This document shows positions 8,127 through 17,622 of a DNA stretch of 64,000 nucleotides, one piece after another. Below the pieces are notes generated by a model. It had not been told where the DNA came from, searched no databases, and worked only from the letters and a program-made list of their open reading frames with translations. The position numbers were made by a program, and so were the translations under genes. Location of the stretch: positions 806,001 through 870,000 of the forward strand of contig NZ_FQVN01000001.1 in assembly GCF_900129375.1 (NCBI RefSeq), written 5' to 3'. Numbering within the stretch: the first letter of the stretch is position 1; the number at the start of each line of letters is the position of its first letter. Source of the DNA: Streptoalloteichus hindustanus. Its GTDB lineage: Bacteria > Actinomycetota > Actinomycetes > Mycobacteriales > Pseudonocardiaceae.

Positions 8127-9272
8127 TCAGGCGACCTCGGTGACGACCTCGCGCAGGGTCTTGGCGACCCGCTCCACCTGGTCGTCGGTGAGGTTGGCGT
8201 GCATCGGGATGGCCAGGTGCCGGCCGAACAGGTCCGCCGAGACCGGGCAGGGCGCCGTCGTCCCGTACAGGGGCTGGAGGTGCGAGGCGTACGTGCCGAA
8301 GTTGCACTGCACGCCGCGCTCGCGCAGCCGCAGCGCGACCTCGCCGCGGTCGAGGCCGGGGGCGAGCGTCACCACGTAGGACTGCCACGGGTGCACCCGG
8401 TCCGGCAGCTCCACCGGCAGGCCGACCAGCTCCAGGTCGCCGAGCAGCTCGGCGTAGCCCTCGGCCGCCCGGCGGCGGTTGGCGAGCAGGCTCGGCAGCC
8501 GGTCGAGCTGGGCCAGCATGATCGCGGCCGCCACGTCCGACATCCGGTAGTTGTAGCCGAGCTCGTCGAACGACGGCACCGGCAGCTCGCGGGAGCCCTC
8601 GCGGTTGATCGCCGGCTCGATGCCGTAGGTGTGCAGCTTGCGCGCCTTGGCGACCAGCTCGGCGTCGTCGCTGACGAGGGCGCCGCCCTCGCCGGCGGTG
8701 ATGCCCTTGCGGCCGTGGAAGCTGAAGGTCGCCGCGTCGGCGAGCGAGCCGGCGGGGCGACCCCGGTAGCTGGCGCCCGCGGAGCAGGCCGCGTCCTCGA
8801 CCAGGAACAGCCCGTGCCGGTCGGCGATGGCCCGGTACTCGTCGAAGTCGCCGGGCTGGCCGAACACGTCGACCGCGACGATGCCGACGGTGCGCGGCGT
8901 GATCGCCGCCTCGACCGCGGCCGGGTCGGCCGACCAGATGTCCGGGCGGATGTCGGCGAAGACCGGCCGGGCGCCGGTCCACAGCACGGAGTGGCCGGTG
9001 GCGGGGAAGGTGTAGTCGCCGACGACGACCTCGTCACCCGGCTTCACGCCCAGGGTCAGCAGCGCCAGGTGCAGCGCCGTCCCGCAGTTGCTCGTGGCCA
9101 GCGCGTTCCCGGTGCCGGCGACGGCGGCGAACCGCTCCTCGAACGCCCGGCAGGTGGGGCCGGCTCCGGACAGCCAGCCCGACTCGAACACCGACGCCAC
9201 GGCGGCGAGCTCGGCCTCGCCCACGGTGGGCTGGCCGAGGGCGATCGGACCCTGGGCGTTGCTGTCGGACAT
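8127..9272 (-). CDS. DegT/DnrJ/EryC1/StrS-family sugar aminotransferase (second copy)
   Basis: A 381-residue PLP aminotransferase, only distantly like the one at 1657. Landmarks are SNCGTALHL (61-69), D160 in LVEDAACS and the PLP lysine K189 in SFHGRKGIT. The HGRK form is typical of 4-aminotransferases of the PseC/ArnB/PglE group, but specificity cannot be fixed by eye. ATG 9272 has GGGGAGAGG just upstream and a TATACT -10 element further up. It is the first gene of the aminotransferase/epimerase/acetyltransferase operon and diverges from the LhgO-like gene. Two different DegT enzymes in one locus suggest a diamino sugar or two different amino sugars. Confidence 0.87.
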   Translation of the reverse strand: MSDSNAQGPIALGQPTVGEAELAAVASVFESGWLSGAGPTCRAFEERFAAVAGTGNALATSNCGTALHLALLTLGVKPGDEVVVGDYTFPATGHSVLWTGARPVFADIRPDIWSADPAAVEAAITPRTVGIVAVDVFGQPGDFDEYRAIADRHGLFLVEDAACSAGASYRGRPAGSLADAATFSFHGRKGITAGEGGALVSDDAELVAKARKLHTYGIEPAINREGSRELPVPSFDELGYNYRMSDVAAAIMLAQLDRLPSLLANRRRAAEGYAELLGDLELVGLPVELPDRVHPWQSYVVTLAPGLDRGEVALRLRERGVQCNFGTYASHLQPLYGTTAPCPVSADLFGRHLAIPMHANLTDDQVERVAKTLREVVTEVA

Positions 9273-9298
9273 ACCTCTCCCCGGGTTGGTCGGCCGCG

Positions 9299-9304
9299 AG
9301 TATA
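9299..9304 (-). promoter_or_regulatory. -10 element (TATACT) for the minus-strand amino-sugar operon
   Basis: Read on the minus strand, TATACT lies 27 nt upstream of the ATG at 9272, giving a short leader with the ribosome site. The -35 region (about 9322-9328) does not match TTGACA well. Confidence 0.45.
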
Positions 9305-9407
9305 TGAAGCGGATGGGATCCGACTGGTCGCGGACCGTAGGCTGCGACGAGCACGGTACCGGGGTCGTGAACCGGGGTCATGAACCGCACTCAGGGGTGG
9401 TCGCTCA

Positions 9408-10595
9408 GTGCAGCACGTAGCTGTCGTCGGTGGTGGGATCGTCGGCCTCGCGGTCGCGCACGAGCTGGCCGCCGAGCGCGGTGTCTCGGTCACGGTCCTG
9501 GAGAAGGAGACCGGGTGGGCCGCCCACCAGACCGGGCACAACAGCGGCGTCGTGCACGCGGGCCTCTACTACAAGCCCGGCTCGCACAAGGCGTGGATGG
9601 CCGTGGCCGGCAGCCGGTCGATGGTGCGGTTCGCCAGGGACAACGGCGTGCCGGTCGAGGTCTGCGGCAAGCTCGTCGTCGCGACCGAGCCCGAGGAGCT
9701 GCCCCGGCTCCAGGTGCTCGCCGAGCGGGCCGAGGCCAACGGCGTGCCGGCGAAGCGGATCGACGCGGCCGAGGCCCGGGAGTACGAGCCCGAGGTGAAC
9801 TGCCTGGCCGCGCTGCGGGTGGAGACGACCGGCATCGTCGACTACGGCGCGGTGTGCCGCGCGCTCGTGCGACGCCTCGGCGACCTGGGCGCCGAGCTGC
9901 GGGCCGGCACCGAGGTGCTCGGCATCCGCGGCCGCGACGGCCGGGTCGAGCTCGCCACCCCCGACGGCGTCGTCCGGGCGGACGCGCTGGTCAACTGCGC
10001 GGGTCTGCAGAGCGACCGGGTGGCGCGGCTGGCCGGGCTGAACCCGGCGGCGCGCATCGTCCCGTTCCGCGGCGAGTACTACGAGCTGCGCCCGGAGCGC
10101 CGGCACCTGGTGCGCGGCCTGATCTACCCGGTGCCGGACCCGTCGTTGCCGTTCCTCGGCGTCCACCTCACCCGCATGATCGACGGCAGCGTGCACGCCG
10201 GCCCGAACGCCGTGCTCGCGCTGCGCCGCGAGGGCTACCGCTGGCGCGACGTCTCCGCGCGGGACCTGGTCGAGGTGGCCCGGTTCCCCGGCTCGTGGCG
10301 GCTGGCGCGGAAGTACGCGCGCACCGGGGTGGACGAGGTGCTGCGTTCCTTCTCGAAGCAGCGGTTCGCCAACAGTCTGGCCCGGCTCGTGCCGGCGGTG
10401 CGCAGGGACGACCTGGTGCGCGCCGAGGCGGGTGTGCGGGCGCAGGCGATGCTGCCGGACGGCTCGCTCGTCGACGACTTCCTGTTCGAGATGGCGCCCC
10501 GGCAGGTGCACGTGCTCAACGCGCCCTCGCCGGCCGCCACCGCCAGCCTGGAGATCGCCAGGCACGTCGCCGACCGGGTGGTCGACCAGCTCTGA
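9408..10595 (+). CDS. lhgO: L-2-hydroxyglutarate oxidase (LhgO-like FAD oxidoreductase)
   Basis: A 395-residue DAO-family flavoprotein. The FAD motif VVGGGIVGLAVAHEL is at residues 6-20, and TGHNSGVVHAGLYYKPGS (42-59) is the signature of L-2-hydroxyglutarate dehydrogenase/oxidase. The C-terminal DFLFEMAPRQVHVLNAPSPA is also conserved in that family. The expected reaction is oxidation of L-2-hydroxyglutarate to 2-oxoglutarate, a metabolite-repair role. GTG 9408 is preceded by AGGGGTGG. It lies alone between sugar genes and may be unrelated to them. The family call is strong; the precise substrate in this organism is untested. Confidence 0.82.
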   Translation: MQHVAVVGGGIVGLAVAHELAAERGVSVTVLEKETGWAAHQTGHNSGVVHAGLYYKPGSHKAWMAVAGSRSMVRFARDNGVPVEVCGKLVVATEPEELPRLQVLAERAEANGVPAKRIDAAEAREYEPEVNCLAALRVETTGIVDYGAVCRALVRRLGDLGAELRAGTEVLGIRGRDGRVELATPDGVVRADALVNCAGLQSDRVARLAGLNPAARIVPFRGEYYELRPERRHLVRGLIYPVPDPSLPFLGVHLTRMIDGSVHAGPNAVLALRREGYRWRDVSARDLVEVARFPGSWRLARKYARTGVDEVLRSFSKQRFANSLARLVPAVRRDDLVRAEAGVRAQAMLPDGSLVDDFLFEMAPRQVHVLNAPSPAATASLEIARHVADRVVDQL

Positions 10596-10893
10596 CGGCG
10601 GGCCGCGCCCCGGCGTCCGCCAGCGCCTCGCGGCCGGCGTGCGCCGGGGGCTCGTCCGGGATGGGTGGCCGCCGGCACGCGGCCCCGTTCCGGTGCCCCG
10701 TTCCGCTGGTCGCCGGATCCCGGAGAGATCGCGGCCGAGGTGGTCCCGCGCCCTCCCGTCGCAGGTGGCGGCCCTGATCACCACCGGGCCGACGCGGGGT
10801 CGACCGACCCCCGGCGTCGCCCGGCTGTAGCATCGGTCTCGCTTCCGGCTCCCGCTCGCGGTGAGCGCCGAACCGACCACCCCTCGAAGAGAC

Positions 10894-12540
10894 GTGACGG
10901 AAAAAGCTGACATCGTGAAGCTTCCCAAGACCTTCGAGCTGCTCGACGAGAGCGGTATCGGGCTTGATGGCGCGGACGGCCTGCTGAACGAGCGGGAACG
11001 CCGCCTGCTCGTCGGCGCCGCCAACTTCCACGCGCTGGCCGGCCCCGGTCGAACCTTCCGGTTCACCGTGCTGCGCGGCCCCAGCGGCACCCTCCCCTCG
11101 CTGACCGACGAGGCGTGCCACCAGATCGGCTGGGCCGACGACCGCGAGGTCGTCGGGTCCATGGTCGTGCGCAGCCTGGTGCACACCACGGCCAAGTTCT
11201 CGCCGGCCGACGGCCTGGTGGACCTGGTGGTCGACCTGGGCGGCGAGCCGCGGCTCGCCTCCGCCTACGACCAGCTCCCCGGCCTGCTCGGCAAGGCGCG
11301 GCGCACCGTGCGGTTCATGGCCCCGGTGCAGTTCGACGCGCTCCGCCAGTTCCGGACCGACGTGGTCGAGCGACGGCACCGCACCCGCCCGGTGCCCAGG
11401 AAGGCGCCGGTCCGGCTGGCCAGGGGCGCCGCCGCGCGCCGCCCGGCCACCAAGCCGGCGGTGCTGTTCGGCCTGCACTGGCTGGAGCTGGGCGGCGCCG
11501 AGCGCTGGGCGCTGGAGACGGTCCAGATGGCGCGCGAGGCCGGCATGGTGCCGATCGTGATCACCGACCGGCCGTCCAGCCACTCCTGGATCGAGCGGCC
11601 GGAGCTGGAGGGCGCGGTCATCGTGCCGCTGACCCACCCGACCAGCCCCGAGCAGGAGTCGGCGTTCCTCAACGGCGTGCTGTCGACCTACGACGTGCGG
11701 GGCGTGCACCTGCACCACTGCACCTGGCTCTACGAGCGGCTGCCGTGGCTGAAGTCCATCCGCCCGGACATCCCCGTGGTGGACTCGCTGCACATCCTGG
11801 AGTGGCGCACCGGCGGTTTCGTCGACATCTCGGTGCGCATGTCGAACATGATCGACAAGCACCACGTGATCTCGCCGCAGCTGCGGGACTACCTGGTCGG
11901 CCGGCAGGGCGTCGAGCCGGAGAAGGTCGAGCTGGCGACGCTGGCCACCCTGACCACCGCCGGGATCGAGCGCCCCGGGCGCGTCGAGGGGGCCGCCGAC
12001 CCGTTCACCGTGTCCTTCGTCGGGCGGTTCACCCAGCAGAAGCGGCCCTACCTGTTCCTCCAGCTCGCCGCCGAGCTGCGGGCGACCGCCCCCGGCCGGG
12101 TGCGGTTCGTCATGCACGGCGACGGCGAGCTGGCCGGCGAGGTGATGGCCCGCCGGGACCGCCTCGGCCTGGCCGACGTGCTGGAGGTGCGCGGACCGGA
12201 CCAGCCGGTGGCGCGCACGCTGGCGGAGACCGACGCGCTGGTGATCTCCTCGGACAACGAGGGCCTGACCCTGACCTCGTTCGAGGCCACCGCCGCCGGT
12301 GTGCCGGTGGTGTCGACCGACGTGGGCTCCCAGGCGTCGCTGATCGCCGACGACCTGCTCTGCCCCCGGCACCCCTTCCCGTTCGTGCGGCTGGCCGCCG
12401 AGCGGCTGCGCACGATGATGACCTCGCCGGACCAGCGCAAGACCTGGCTGGACGAGCAGGCGGTCAAGGCCGAGGCCTTCGCCAAGCTGCCGGATGCCCG
12501 TACCTGGACCCGCGACCTCTACGAAGGATGGCTCAAGTGA
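10894..12540 (+). CDS. GT4-type glycosyltransferase with a long N-terminal extension
   Basis: A 548-residue cytoplasmic glycosyltransferase. The first 180 residues match no domain I recognise; a GT-B fold follows, starting AVLFGLHWLELGGAERWALE. The donor-binding half contains VSFVGRFTQQKRPYLFL and the GT4 E-x7-E motif in SDNEGLTLTSFEATAAGVPVV. GTG 10894 is listed; a GTG at 10861 gives 11 more residues and neither has a good ribosome site. TAGCAT at 10828-10833 may be the -10 element; nothing else is seen in the roughly 300-bp gap before it. The gene is translationally coupled to the GT2 gene at 12537, so both probably build the same glycan. Sugar specificity is unknown. Confidence 0.8.
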   Translation: MTEKADIVKLPKTFELLDESGIGLDGADGLLNERERRLLVGAANFHALAGPGRTFRFTVLRGPSGTLPSLTDEACHQIGWADDREVVGSMVVRSLVHTTAKFSPADGLVDLVVDLGGEPRLASAYDQLPGLLGKARRTVRFMAPVQFDALRQFRTDVVERRHRTRPVPRKAPVRLARGAAARRPATKPAVLFGLHWLELGGAERWALETVQMAREAGMVPIVITDRPSSHSWIERPELEGAVIVPLTHPTSPEQESAFLNGVLSTYDVRGVHLHHCTWLYERLPWLKSIRPDIPVVDSLHILEWRTGGFVDISVRMSNMIDKHHVISPQLRDYLVGRQGVEPEKVELATLATLTTAGIERPGRVEGAADPFTVSFVGRFTQQKRPYLFLQLAAELRATAPGRVRFVMHGDGELAGEVMARRDRLGLADVLEVRGPDQPVARTLAETDALVISSDNEGLTLTSFEATAAGVPVVSTDVGSQASLIADDLLCPRHPFPFVRLAAERLRTMMTSPDQRKTWLDEQAVKAEAFAKLPDARTWTRDLYEGWLK

Positions 12541-13445
12541 GCACCCCAGCCAGCGTCGCCGCTGTCGTCGTCACGTACAACCGCAAGGACAAGGTCACCA
12601 AGGTCCTCGACCACGTCCTGTCCCAGACGCGGAAGCCGGACTGGGTGCTGGTCGTGGACAACGCCTCGACCGACGGGACGCCCGAGGTGCTGGCGCGCTA
12701 CACCGAGCACGAGCACGTGCGGCTGCTCCGGCTGGAGGAGAACACCGGCGGCGCCGGCGGCTTCGCGCACGGCATGTCCAAGGCGTACGAGCTGGGCGCC
12801 GACTTCGTCTGGATCATGGACGACGACTGCTACCCCAACGACGACGCGTTGGAGGAGCTGGTCAACGGCCACGCCAAGGCCGAGGAGGCCATGGGCATGC
12901 AGCTGCCCTACGCCTGCTCCGTCGTGAAGTGGACCGACGGCGACATCTGCGAGATGAACAACCCGGGCACCACCTGGGACTGGGGCCGCCTCCTCGCCAA
13001 GGGCGTCGACGGCGTGCTCACCACGTCCTGCTCGTTCGTCTCCGTGCTGGTGCCCCGCTGGGCGATGACCCGCTTCGGGCTGCCGCTCAAGGAGTACTTC
13101 ATCTGGTTCGACGACGCGGAGTACACGCTGCGGCTCGGCAAGGCCGCGCCCGGCGTGCAGTGCCTGCGCAGCGTCGTCGTGCACGACCTGGGCGTCAACC
13201 GGGGCGTCAACTTCGGCGACATCAACCACAGCAACATCTGGAAGTTCGAGTACGGCGCCCGCAACGAGGCGTCCTACCGGCTGCACCACGAGGACTTCGG
13301 CGCGTTCCTGCGGCACGTGCAGCGCACGCTGCGCGGCATGCGGGAGGGCCGGGTGTCCTGGCCGCTGCGCCTGCGCGTGCTCAAGGCGCTCGCGCGGGGC
13401 ATCCGGTTCAACCCGAAGCCGGAGTTCCCGCGCTCGGTGCTCTGA
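12537..13445 (+). CDS. GT2-family glycosyltransferase, GlfT1/rhamnosyltransferase-like
   Basis: A 302-residue GT-A glycosyltransferase. VVVTYNRKDK opens the fold, NTGGAGGFAHG (69-79) is the loop typical of GlfT1-like enzymes, DDD at 95-97 binds the metal, and WFDDAEYTLR carries acceptor-side acids. It resembles the true GlfT1 homologue at 24726 but is clearly a different paralogue. GTG 12537 is preferred over ATG 12528 because GAAGGA (12523-12528) is ideally spaced from it; that start overlaps the GT4 stop (GTGA). It ends before a hairpin region at 13610. Confidence 0.82.
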   Translation: MSTPASVAAVVVTYNRKDKVTKVLDHVLSQTRKPDWVLVVDNASTDGTPEVLARYTEHEHVRLLRLEENTGGAGGFAHGMSKAYELGADFVWIMDDDCYPNDDALEELVNGHAKAEEAMGMQLPYACSVVKWTDGDICEMNNPGTTWDWGRLLAKGVDGVLTTSCSFVSVLVPRWAMTRFGLPLKEYFIWFDDAEYTLRLGKAAPGVQCLRSVVVHDLGVNRGVNFGDINHSNIWKFEYGARNEASYRLHHEDFGAFLRHVQRTLRGMREGRVSWPLRLRVLKALARGIRFNPKPEFPRSVL

Positions 13446-13609
13446 GTTCCGGGCCGCGTGCCCACTCGGCGGGCGGGTCGATGACACGGTCATCGGCCCG
13501 CCCGTTCCGTTGTGCCCGTGGAAACGAGCCCTCGGCCACGACCCGGCGCGCCCGGTGCCCGTCCCCATCCGACCACTCACGCGGACCAACAATCCCCTTC
13601 ACGTCGTCG

Positions 13610-13640
13610 CCCCTACAACTCAGTAGTAGGGGGATCCCCC
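13610..13640 (+). terminator. Hairpin plus T-tract after the GT2 gene
   Basis: CCCCTAC at 13610-13616 pairs with GTAGGGG at 13626-13632; this overlaps the palindrome GGGGGATCCCCC at 13629-13640, which is followed by TTTT. It is the best terminator candidate for the plus-strand GT4/GT2 operon, though it is 165 nt past the stop. Confidence 0.45.
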
Positions 13641-14015
13641 TTTTCTGATTCTGGCATCGAGGGCTGACATTTCCGGCGAGTTTTGCCGGGTGCGGCTGGG
13701 AGATGACTCGATCTGGTTCCCGTTTTCCCCGGATCGGATGAGTTGGGGGTGCGAGGTCGACGGCAGTGCCCGGGAAGCCAAGGGTCCAACCTGCTCAGGA
13801 CCGCGTGCGACGGCCACGGGGCAGTGCTCCGGGAGCGAGGTGAGCGCCCGAGGTGCCGTAGGCTGAAATCGCGACCAGGGGCCGCTGTCTTTCCGCCCAT
13901 CGCGAATGTGTCGCGGCGCCCCCCCGCTCGCCCATCACCCGATCGTGGCCTTCTGGGCTTTAGCCAGGGGGAACCCCCATTTCTTACTATTCCGGGTGGG
14001 TCTGACATTGCGGGC
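13627..14015 (+). repeat. Two degenerate direct repeats with GGGGGA(T/A)CCCCC cores
   Basis: Copy 1 runs from about 13627 to 13678 and copy 2 from about 13965 to 14015. Both start with AGGGGGA(T/A)CCCCC, continue with a T-rich stretch containing TTTCT, and end in GGG(T)CTGACATT followed by GC-rich sequence. A third core-like GGGGGACCCCC lies at 71-81. The function is unknown; they look like paired intergenic repeats rather than coding sequence. Confidence 0.5.
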
Positions 14016-14116
14016 CCGGTTGCTCGGGTGTGGGGAGAAGATCAGTCGATCGGGTGGGTTCGGCGGCGTGAGCGTCGGTGCCCGGCGTCTGGTGGCCGGT
14101 GCCCCCGGGCTCGGCG

Positions 14117-16084
14117 TCAGGGGCCGGAGCGCTGCTCCGAGACGAGTTGGCCGTTGGGGCCGATGCCCAGCATGACCGGGCGGCCGTTCCGGTCGGTCGC
14201 CGCCGCGGGGCAGTCCGCGATGGTCCGGTCGATCGTCTCGGCCGCCTTCGGCGCCCCGTCCTGGGACAGCGTCGTCGTGTCGACGCGGCCGGAGCCCCCG
14301 CGCAGGTAGACGCGCAGCCCGTCGCGGCCGGAGGCGACGGCGGGGGAGCACCCGCTGCCGGCGGCTTTGGTCGTGCCGGGCGCCTTCTTCCAGTGCCGGC
14401 CGTCGGGCTGCTCGGTGTAGGTGACCAGCTCGGTGCTGTCCGCCGCCTGGTAGACGACGGCGAGCCGGCCGTCCGGGCGCCGGCCGACGCCGGGCGGGCC
14501 GGCGGGGACGGGCGTGGCCTGCCCCTCGCCGAGCTTCGGGCGCAGGGCCAGCCGCTCGCCCCGCCGGGGCTGCGCCCAGTGCGCGATCCCGCCCCGGGTG
14601 TGGCCGAACACCTGCGTGCGGCCGTCGCCGCCGACCGCGGCGGCCAGGCCGTCCTGCACGTCGTGGCCGCCCAGGTCGACCCACTCCTGCCAGCGGTCCC
14701 GGTCGTCCAGGACGCGCGAGCTGATCCCGCCGCCCCCGTTGCGCACGACCACGGTGATCCGGCCGTCGGCGTCGGTGACCGCCGTGGGCACGCCGATGTC
14801 GCGCTGCTGCTCCTGGCCAGCGCTGGTGTTCGGGTTGCCCAGGCTGGTCCAGGTCGGCGACCAGCCGCCGTTGGGCTCGGCCTGCGCCACGGTGACGATC
14901 TCGTGCGTGTCGAGCCGCCGGGCGAACACCCGCAGCCGGCCGTCCCGCCCGGTGGCGGTGGACAGCCAGGTCGCGAGCGGGCCGCCCACCTCGGGCAGCG
15001 GGGTCGGCGCGTCCCAGCGGCCGTCGTCCCGCTGCCGCCAGGTCAGCACCCCCGTGCCCAGCGCGGCGAACGCCTGGAGCCGGCCGTCGGCGTTCTGCCC
15101 GACCCACGAGTGGCCCCGCGCCCAGCGGTAGCGCATCCGGCCCTGCCAGGCGGCGTAGATGCCGTGGTTGAACGCCATCCGGTCGTGCCGGACGTACTCG
15201 GCGAACACCGACGCCTTGTCGGCGCGCTGGTCGGCGCCGAGGTTCACCGGGGTGTCGGCGACGTTGTAATCCCGGTAGTTGAGCTTCACGAACCGGGGCT
15301 GCTGCCCGCCAGCGCCGTGCCGGTGCACGGCCTCCTCGGCGAACCGCGCCGTCATCACGTGGTCGGGGTGGTCGTGGAAGGGCTTCCAGTTGGTGGTGTA
15401 ACGCGGGTCGGGCTGCGGGTCCTGCACCCGCACCGTGGTTGGCCGGAACCGGTCGAGCAGGCCGGCGAGCACGTCCACCACGCCGGCCCGGTTGTAGCGG
15501 AACGGCTGGTGCACGACGGCGCGGGCGGGCACGACGGTCTCCACGTGCTGCTGGTTCGTGCGGTCCCGCCACAACCGCGTCAGCGTGGCGCGCCCGCCGT
15601 GCACGCGCGGGTCGGCGTCCTCGGGCAGGTTGACGAACACGAGCTGGACGTCGGGCCGGGCCTTCAACGTGTACAGCTCGACCTGGCGGTCGGCGACCGG
15701 CAGCGCCTCGGCCCGCCAGTCGTCGGCCACGCCGGCCATCCGGGCGTAGGCGGCCCGCGCGCCCGCCTGGCGGCTCGCCGCGTACTCGGCGCGGTCCGCC
15801 ACGTCGGCCTCGCCCGCGGTGAGGAACACCGTGGTGGTCGGCCGGCCGGCCCGCACGTCCGTGCTCAGGTCCGGGTTCATGAACAGGATGTCGTCGTCCT
15901 GGTGCGCCACCACCTGCAGCGACCTGGCCGGGATCGGCGGCGGCTCCGGCTCGGGGCCGGGTGCGGGCGCCGGTTCGGGTGGCCCCGAGCAGGAGAGCGC
16001 CACCGCCACGACGACGAGACCGGAGAGGACGCCGAGGGCGCGCGGGGCCCCGGGTCCGACGAGCCGACGCCACGCCCCTCGCAC
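14117..16084 (-). CDS. Lipoprotein with PIG-L deacetylase domain and beta-propeller-like repeats
   Basis: A 655-residue secreted protein. A lipobox (VALSC, C32) marks it as a lipoprotein. Residues 56-260 form a PIG-L-type LmbE deacetylase: VVAHQDDDILF (58-68) gives metal ligands H61 and D64, and HDHPDH near 240 gives the third. The C-terminal 380 residues are repeats of the form DGRLQAFA, DGRLRVFA, DGRITVVV and DGRTQVFG, as in WD/tachylectin-like propellers that bind sugars. GTG 16084 has GGAGG 8 nt upstream; TTG 16087 is an alternative. It diverges from the glycosylation operon at 16316, so N-deacetylation of a surface glycan outside the membrane is the likely role; that is inferred. Confidence 0.82.
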   Translation of the reverse strand: MRGAWRRLVGPGAPRALGVLSGLVVVAVALSCSGPPEPAPAPGPEPEPPPIPARSLQVVAHQDDDILFMNPDLSTDVRAGRPTTTVFLTAGEADVADRAEYAASRQAGARAAYARMAGVADDWRAEALPVADRQVELYTLKARPDVQLVFVNLPEDADPRVHGGRATLTRLWRDRTNQQHVETVVPARAVVHQPFRYNRAGVVDVLAGLLDRFRPTTVRVQDPQPDPRYTTNWKPFHDHPDHVMTARFAEEAVHRHGAGGQQPRFVKLNYRDYNVADTPVNLGADQRADKASVFAEYVRHDRMAFNHGIYAAWQGRMRYRWARGHSWVGQNADGRLQAFAALGTGVLTWRQRDDGRWDAPTPLPEVGGPLATWLSTATGRDGRLRVFARRLDTHEIVTVAQAEPNGGWSPTWTSLGNPNTSAGQEQQRDIGVPTAVTDADGRITVVVRNGGGGISSRVLDDRDRWQEWVDLGGHDVQDGLAAAVGGDGRTQVFGHTRGGIAHWAQPRRGERLALRPKLGEGQATPVPAGPPGVGRRPDGRLAVVYQAADSTELVTYTEQPDGRHWKKAPGTTKAAGSGCSPAVASGRDGLRVYLRGGSGRVDTTTLSQDGAPKAAETIDRTIADCPAAATDRNGRPVMLGIGPNGQLVSEQRSGP

Positions 16085-16147
16085 CAAACGATCCTCCAGA
16101 CGCGGCCCGAGTCGCTGCCTGCTTTTGGGCGAACCTTAGCCATCATG

Positions 16148-16158
16148 GGTCAATGACC
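16148..16158. promoter_or_regulatory. Small inverted repeat in the divergent promoter region
   Basis: GGTCA-A-TGACC at 16148-16158 lies between the divergent PIG-L gene and the glycosylation operon (16316). It is a possible operator, but the arms are only 5 bp. Confidence 0.25.
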
Positions 16159-16315
16159 GACATAGCCCTGCCGTTGGCGGACGCATCGGCGGCTGATAGA
16201 CAACCATGCGGTTGCCGGGAGCGTCCTAAAACGACGTGGCGCGTTCGGTGGCGAGACGCCAGATGGTCGACGAATTCGTGGCGGTGCGGTCCATGCCTCA
16301 CGTCAGGGGAGTGAG

Positions 16316-17622
16316 ATGAGGCTCTCCGTGGTGATCCCGTGCTTCAACGAGGAGCACGGGATAGATCGCCTGCACGTCGTGCTGGCGGAGGTCCTGCCGG
16401 GGGTCAGCGAGGACTTCGAGGTCCTGCTGGTCGACGACGGCAGCCAGGACGGCACGTTGTCGGCCATGCGCCGCCTGGCCGCGGCCGACCCCCGGTTCAG
16501 GTACCTGGCGCTGAGCAGGAACTTCGGCAAGGAGGCGGCGATGCTGGCCGGCCTCAGCCAGGCGACCGGCGACGTCGTGGCGATCATGGACGCCGACCTG
16601 CAGCACCCCCCCCAGCTGCTGGCCGGCATGGTTGCCCTGCTCGGCCAGGGGCACGACCAGGTGGTGGCCCGGCGGACCCGGTCCGGCGAGCCGACCGTGC
16701 GCCGGCTGTTGTCCCGACTGTACTACCGCATGATCAACAAAGTCGTGGACGTCGAACTGGAGGACGGCGTCGGCGACTTCCGCGTGTTGTCGCGACGCGC
16801 CGTCCGCGCGTTGCTCTCGCTCGGCGAGTACAACCGGTTCTCCAAGGGTCTGTTCGCCTGGATCGGCTTCGACACGGCGGTCGTGGACTACGACAACGTC
16901 CAGCGCGCGGCCGGCAGCAGTAAGTTCACATTCCGGAAGCTGCTGAACTACGGTATCGACGGCGTTGTTTCTTTTAACAACAAACCGTTGCGCGCCGCCA
17001 TCTACCTCGGCGGGCTCGTCACGGTGCTGTCCTTCACCTACGCGGCGTTCGTCCTCGTCGACTCGTTGACCAGGGGTGTCGACGTGCCCGGCTACGCCAC
17101 GCTGATGGTCGGCGTCGCCGGTCTGGGCGGGTTGCAGCTGTTGTTCCTCGGCGTGCTGGGCGAGTACCTGGGCCGCATCTACTACGAGACCAAGCGCCGG
17201 CCGCACTTCCTGGTCAAGGAGGCCAGCGGGCCGGCCGACCCGCCGGTCAGCGTGCCGCTGGGCCCGCACGCCGAGCAGATCGCGGAGTTCGCCGACCAGC
17301 TGGAACTGCACGGCCACGCCCCGGTGGGCAGCACCGTCCCGCCCCCCGCGGCCAACGGCCCGCGGGAGGAGACTCACCCGGCGCCGCACCACCCGACAGT
17401 GGGCGCGTCGGCCCGCGGGGGGTTGGGGCCGGGAGGCTCCCCGGGGGAGGATCTGGCGCGGACCGGCCAGGGTCGCGGACCCGGCGTCGACGCCTCGTCC
17501 CCGGAAGGCGGCGCGGGCACGGGTCCGACGGCAGGGGACCCCGCGGAGAGGGACCCGGCGGGAAGGGACACAGTGGGAAGGGACCCAGCAGGAAGGGACA
17601 CGGTGCAGGAAGGCACGCGGCG

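Larger units (their letters stand above)
13446..14116. other. 671-bp non-coding gap between convergent genes
   Basis: No credible gene is seen on either strand. The gap holds a CCCCTAC/GTAGGGG hairpin at 13610-13632 and two copies, about 340 bp apart, of a roughly 50-bp degenerate repeat that starts with GGGGGA(T/A)CCCCC. It is noticeably less GC-rich in places than the flanking genes. Confidence 0.5.

Noticed and set aside
12537-13445. Calling this GT2 gene GlfT1
   Set aside because: The NTGGAGGF loop is similar, but the gene at 24726 matches GlfT1 far better and lies with wzm/wzt.
13743-14309. 188-codon frame across the 13.4-14.1 kb gap
   Set aside because: It is Arg/Gly/Pro-rich, lacks a ribosome site and runs antisense into the PIG-L gene.
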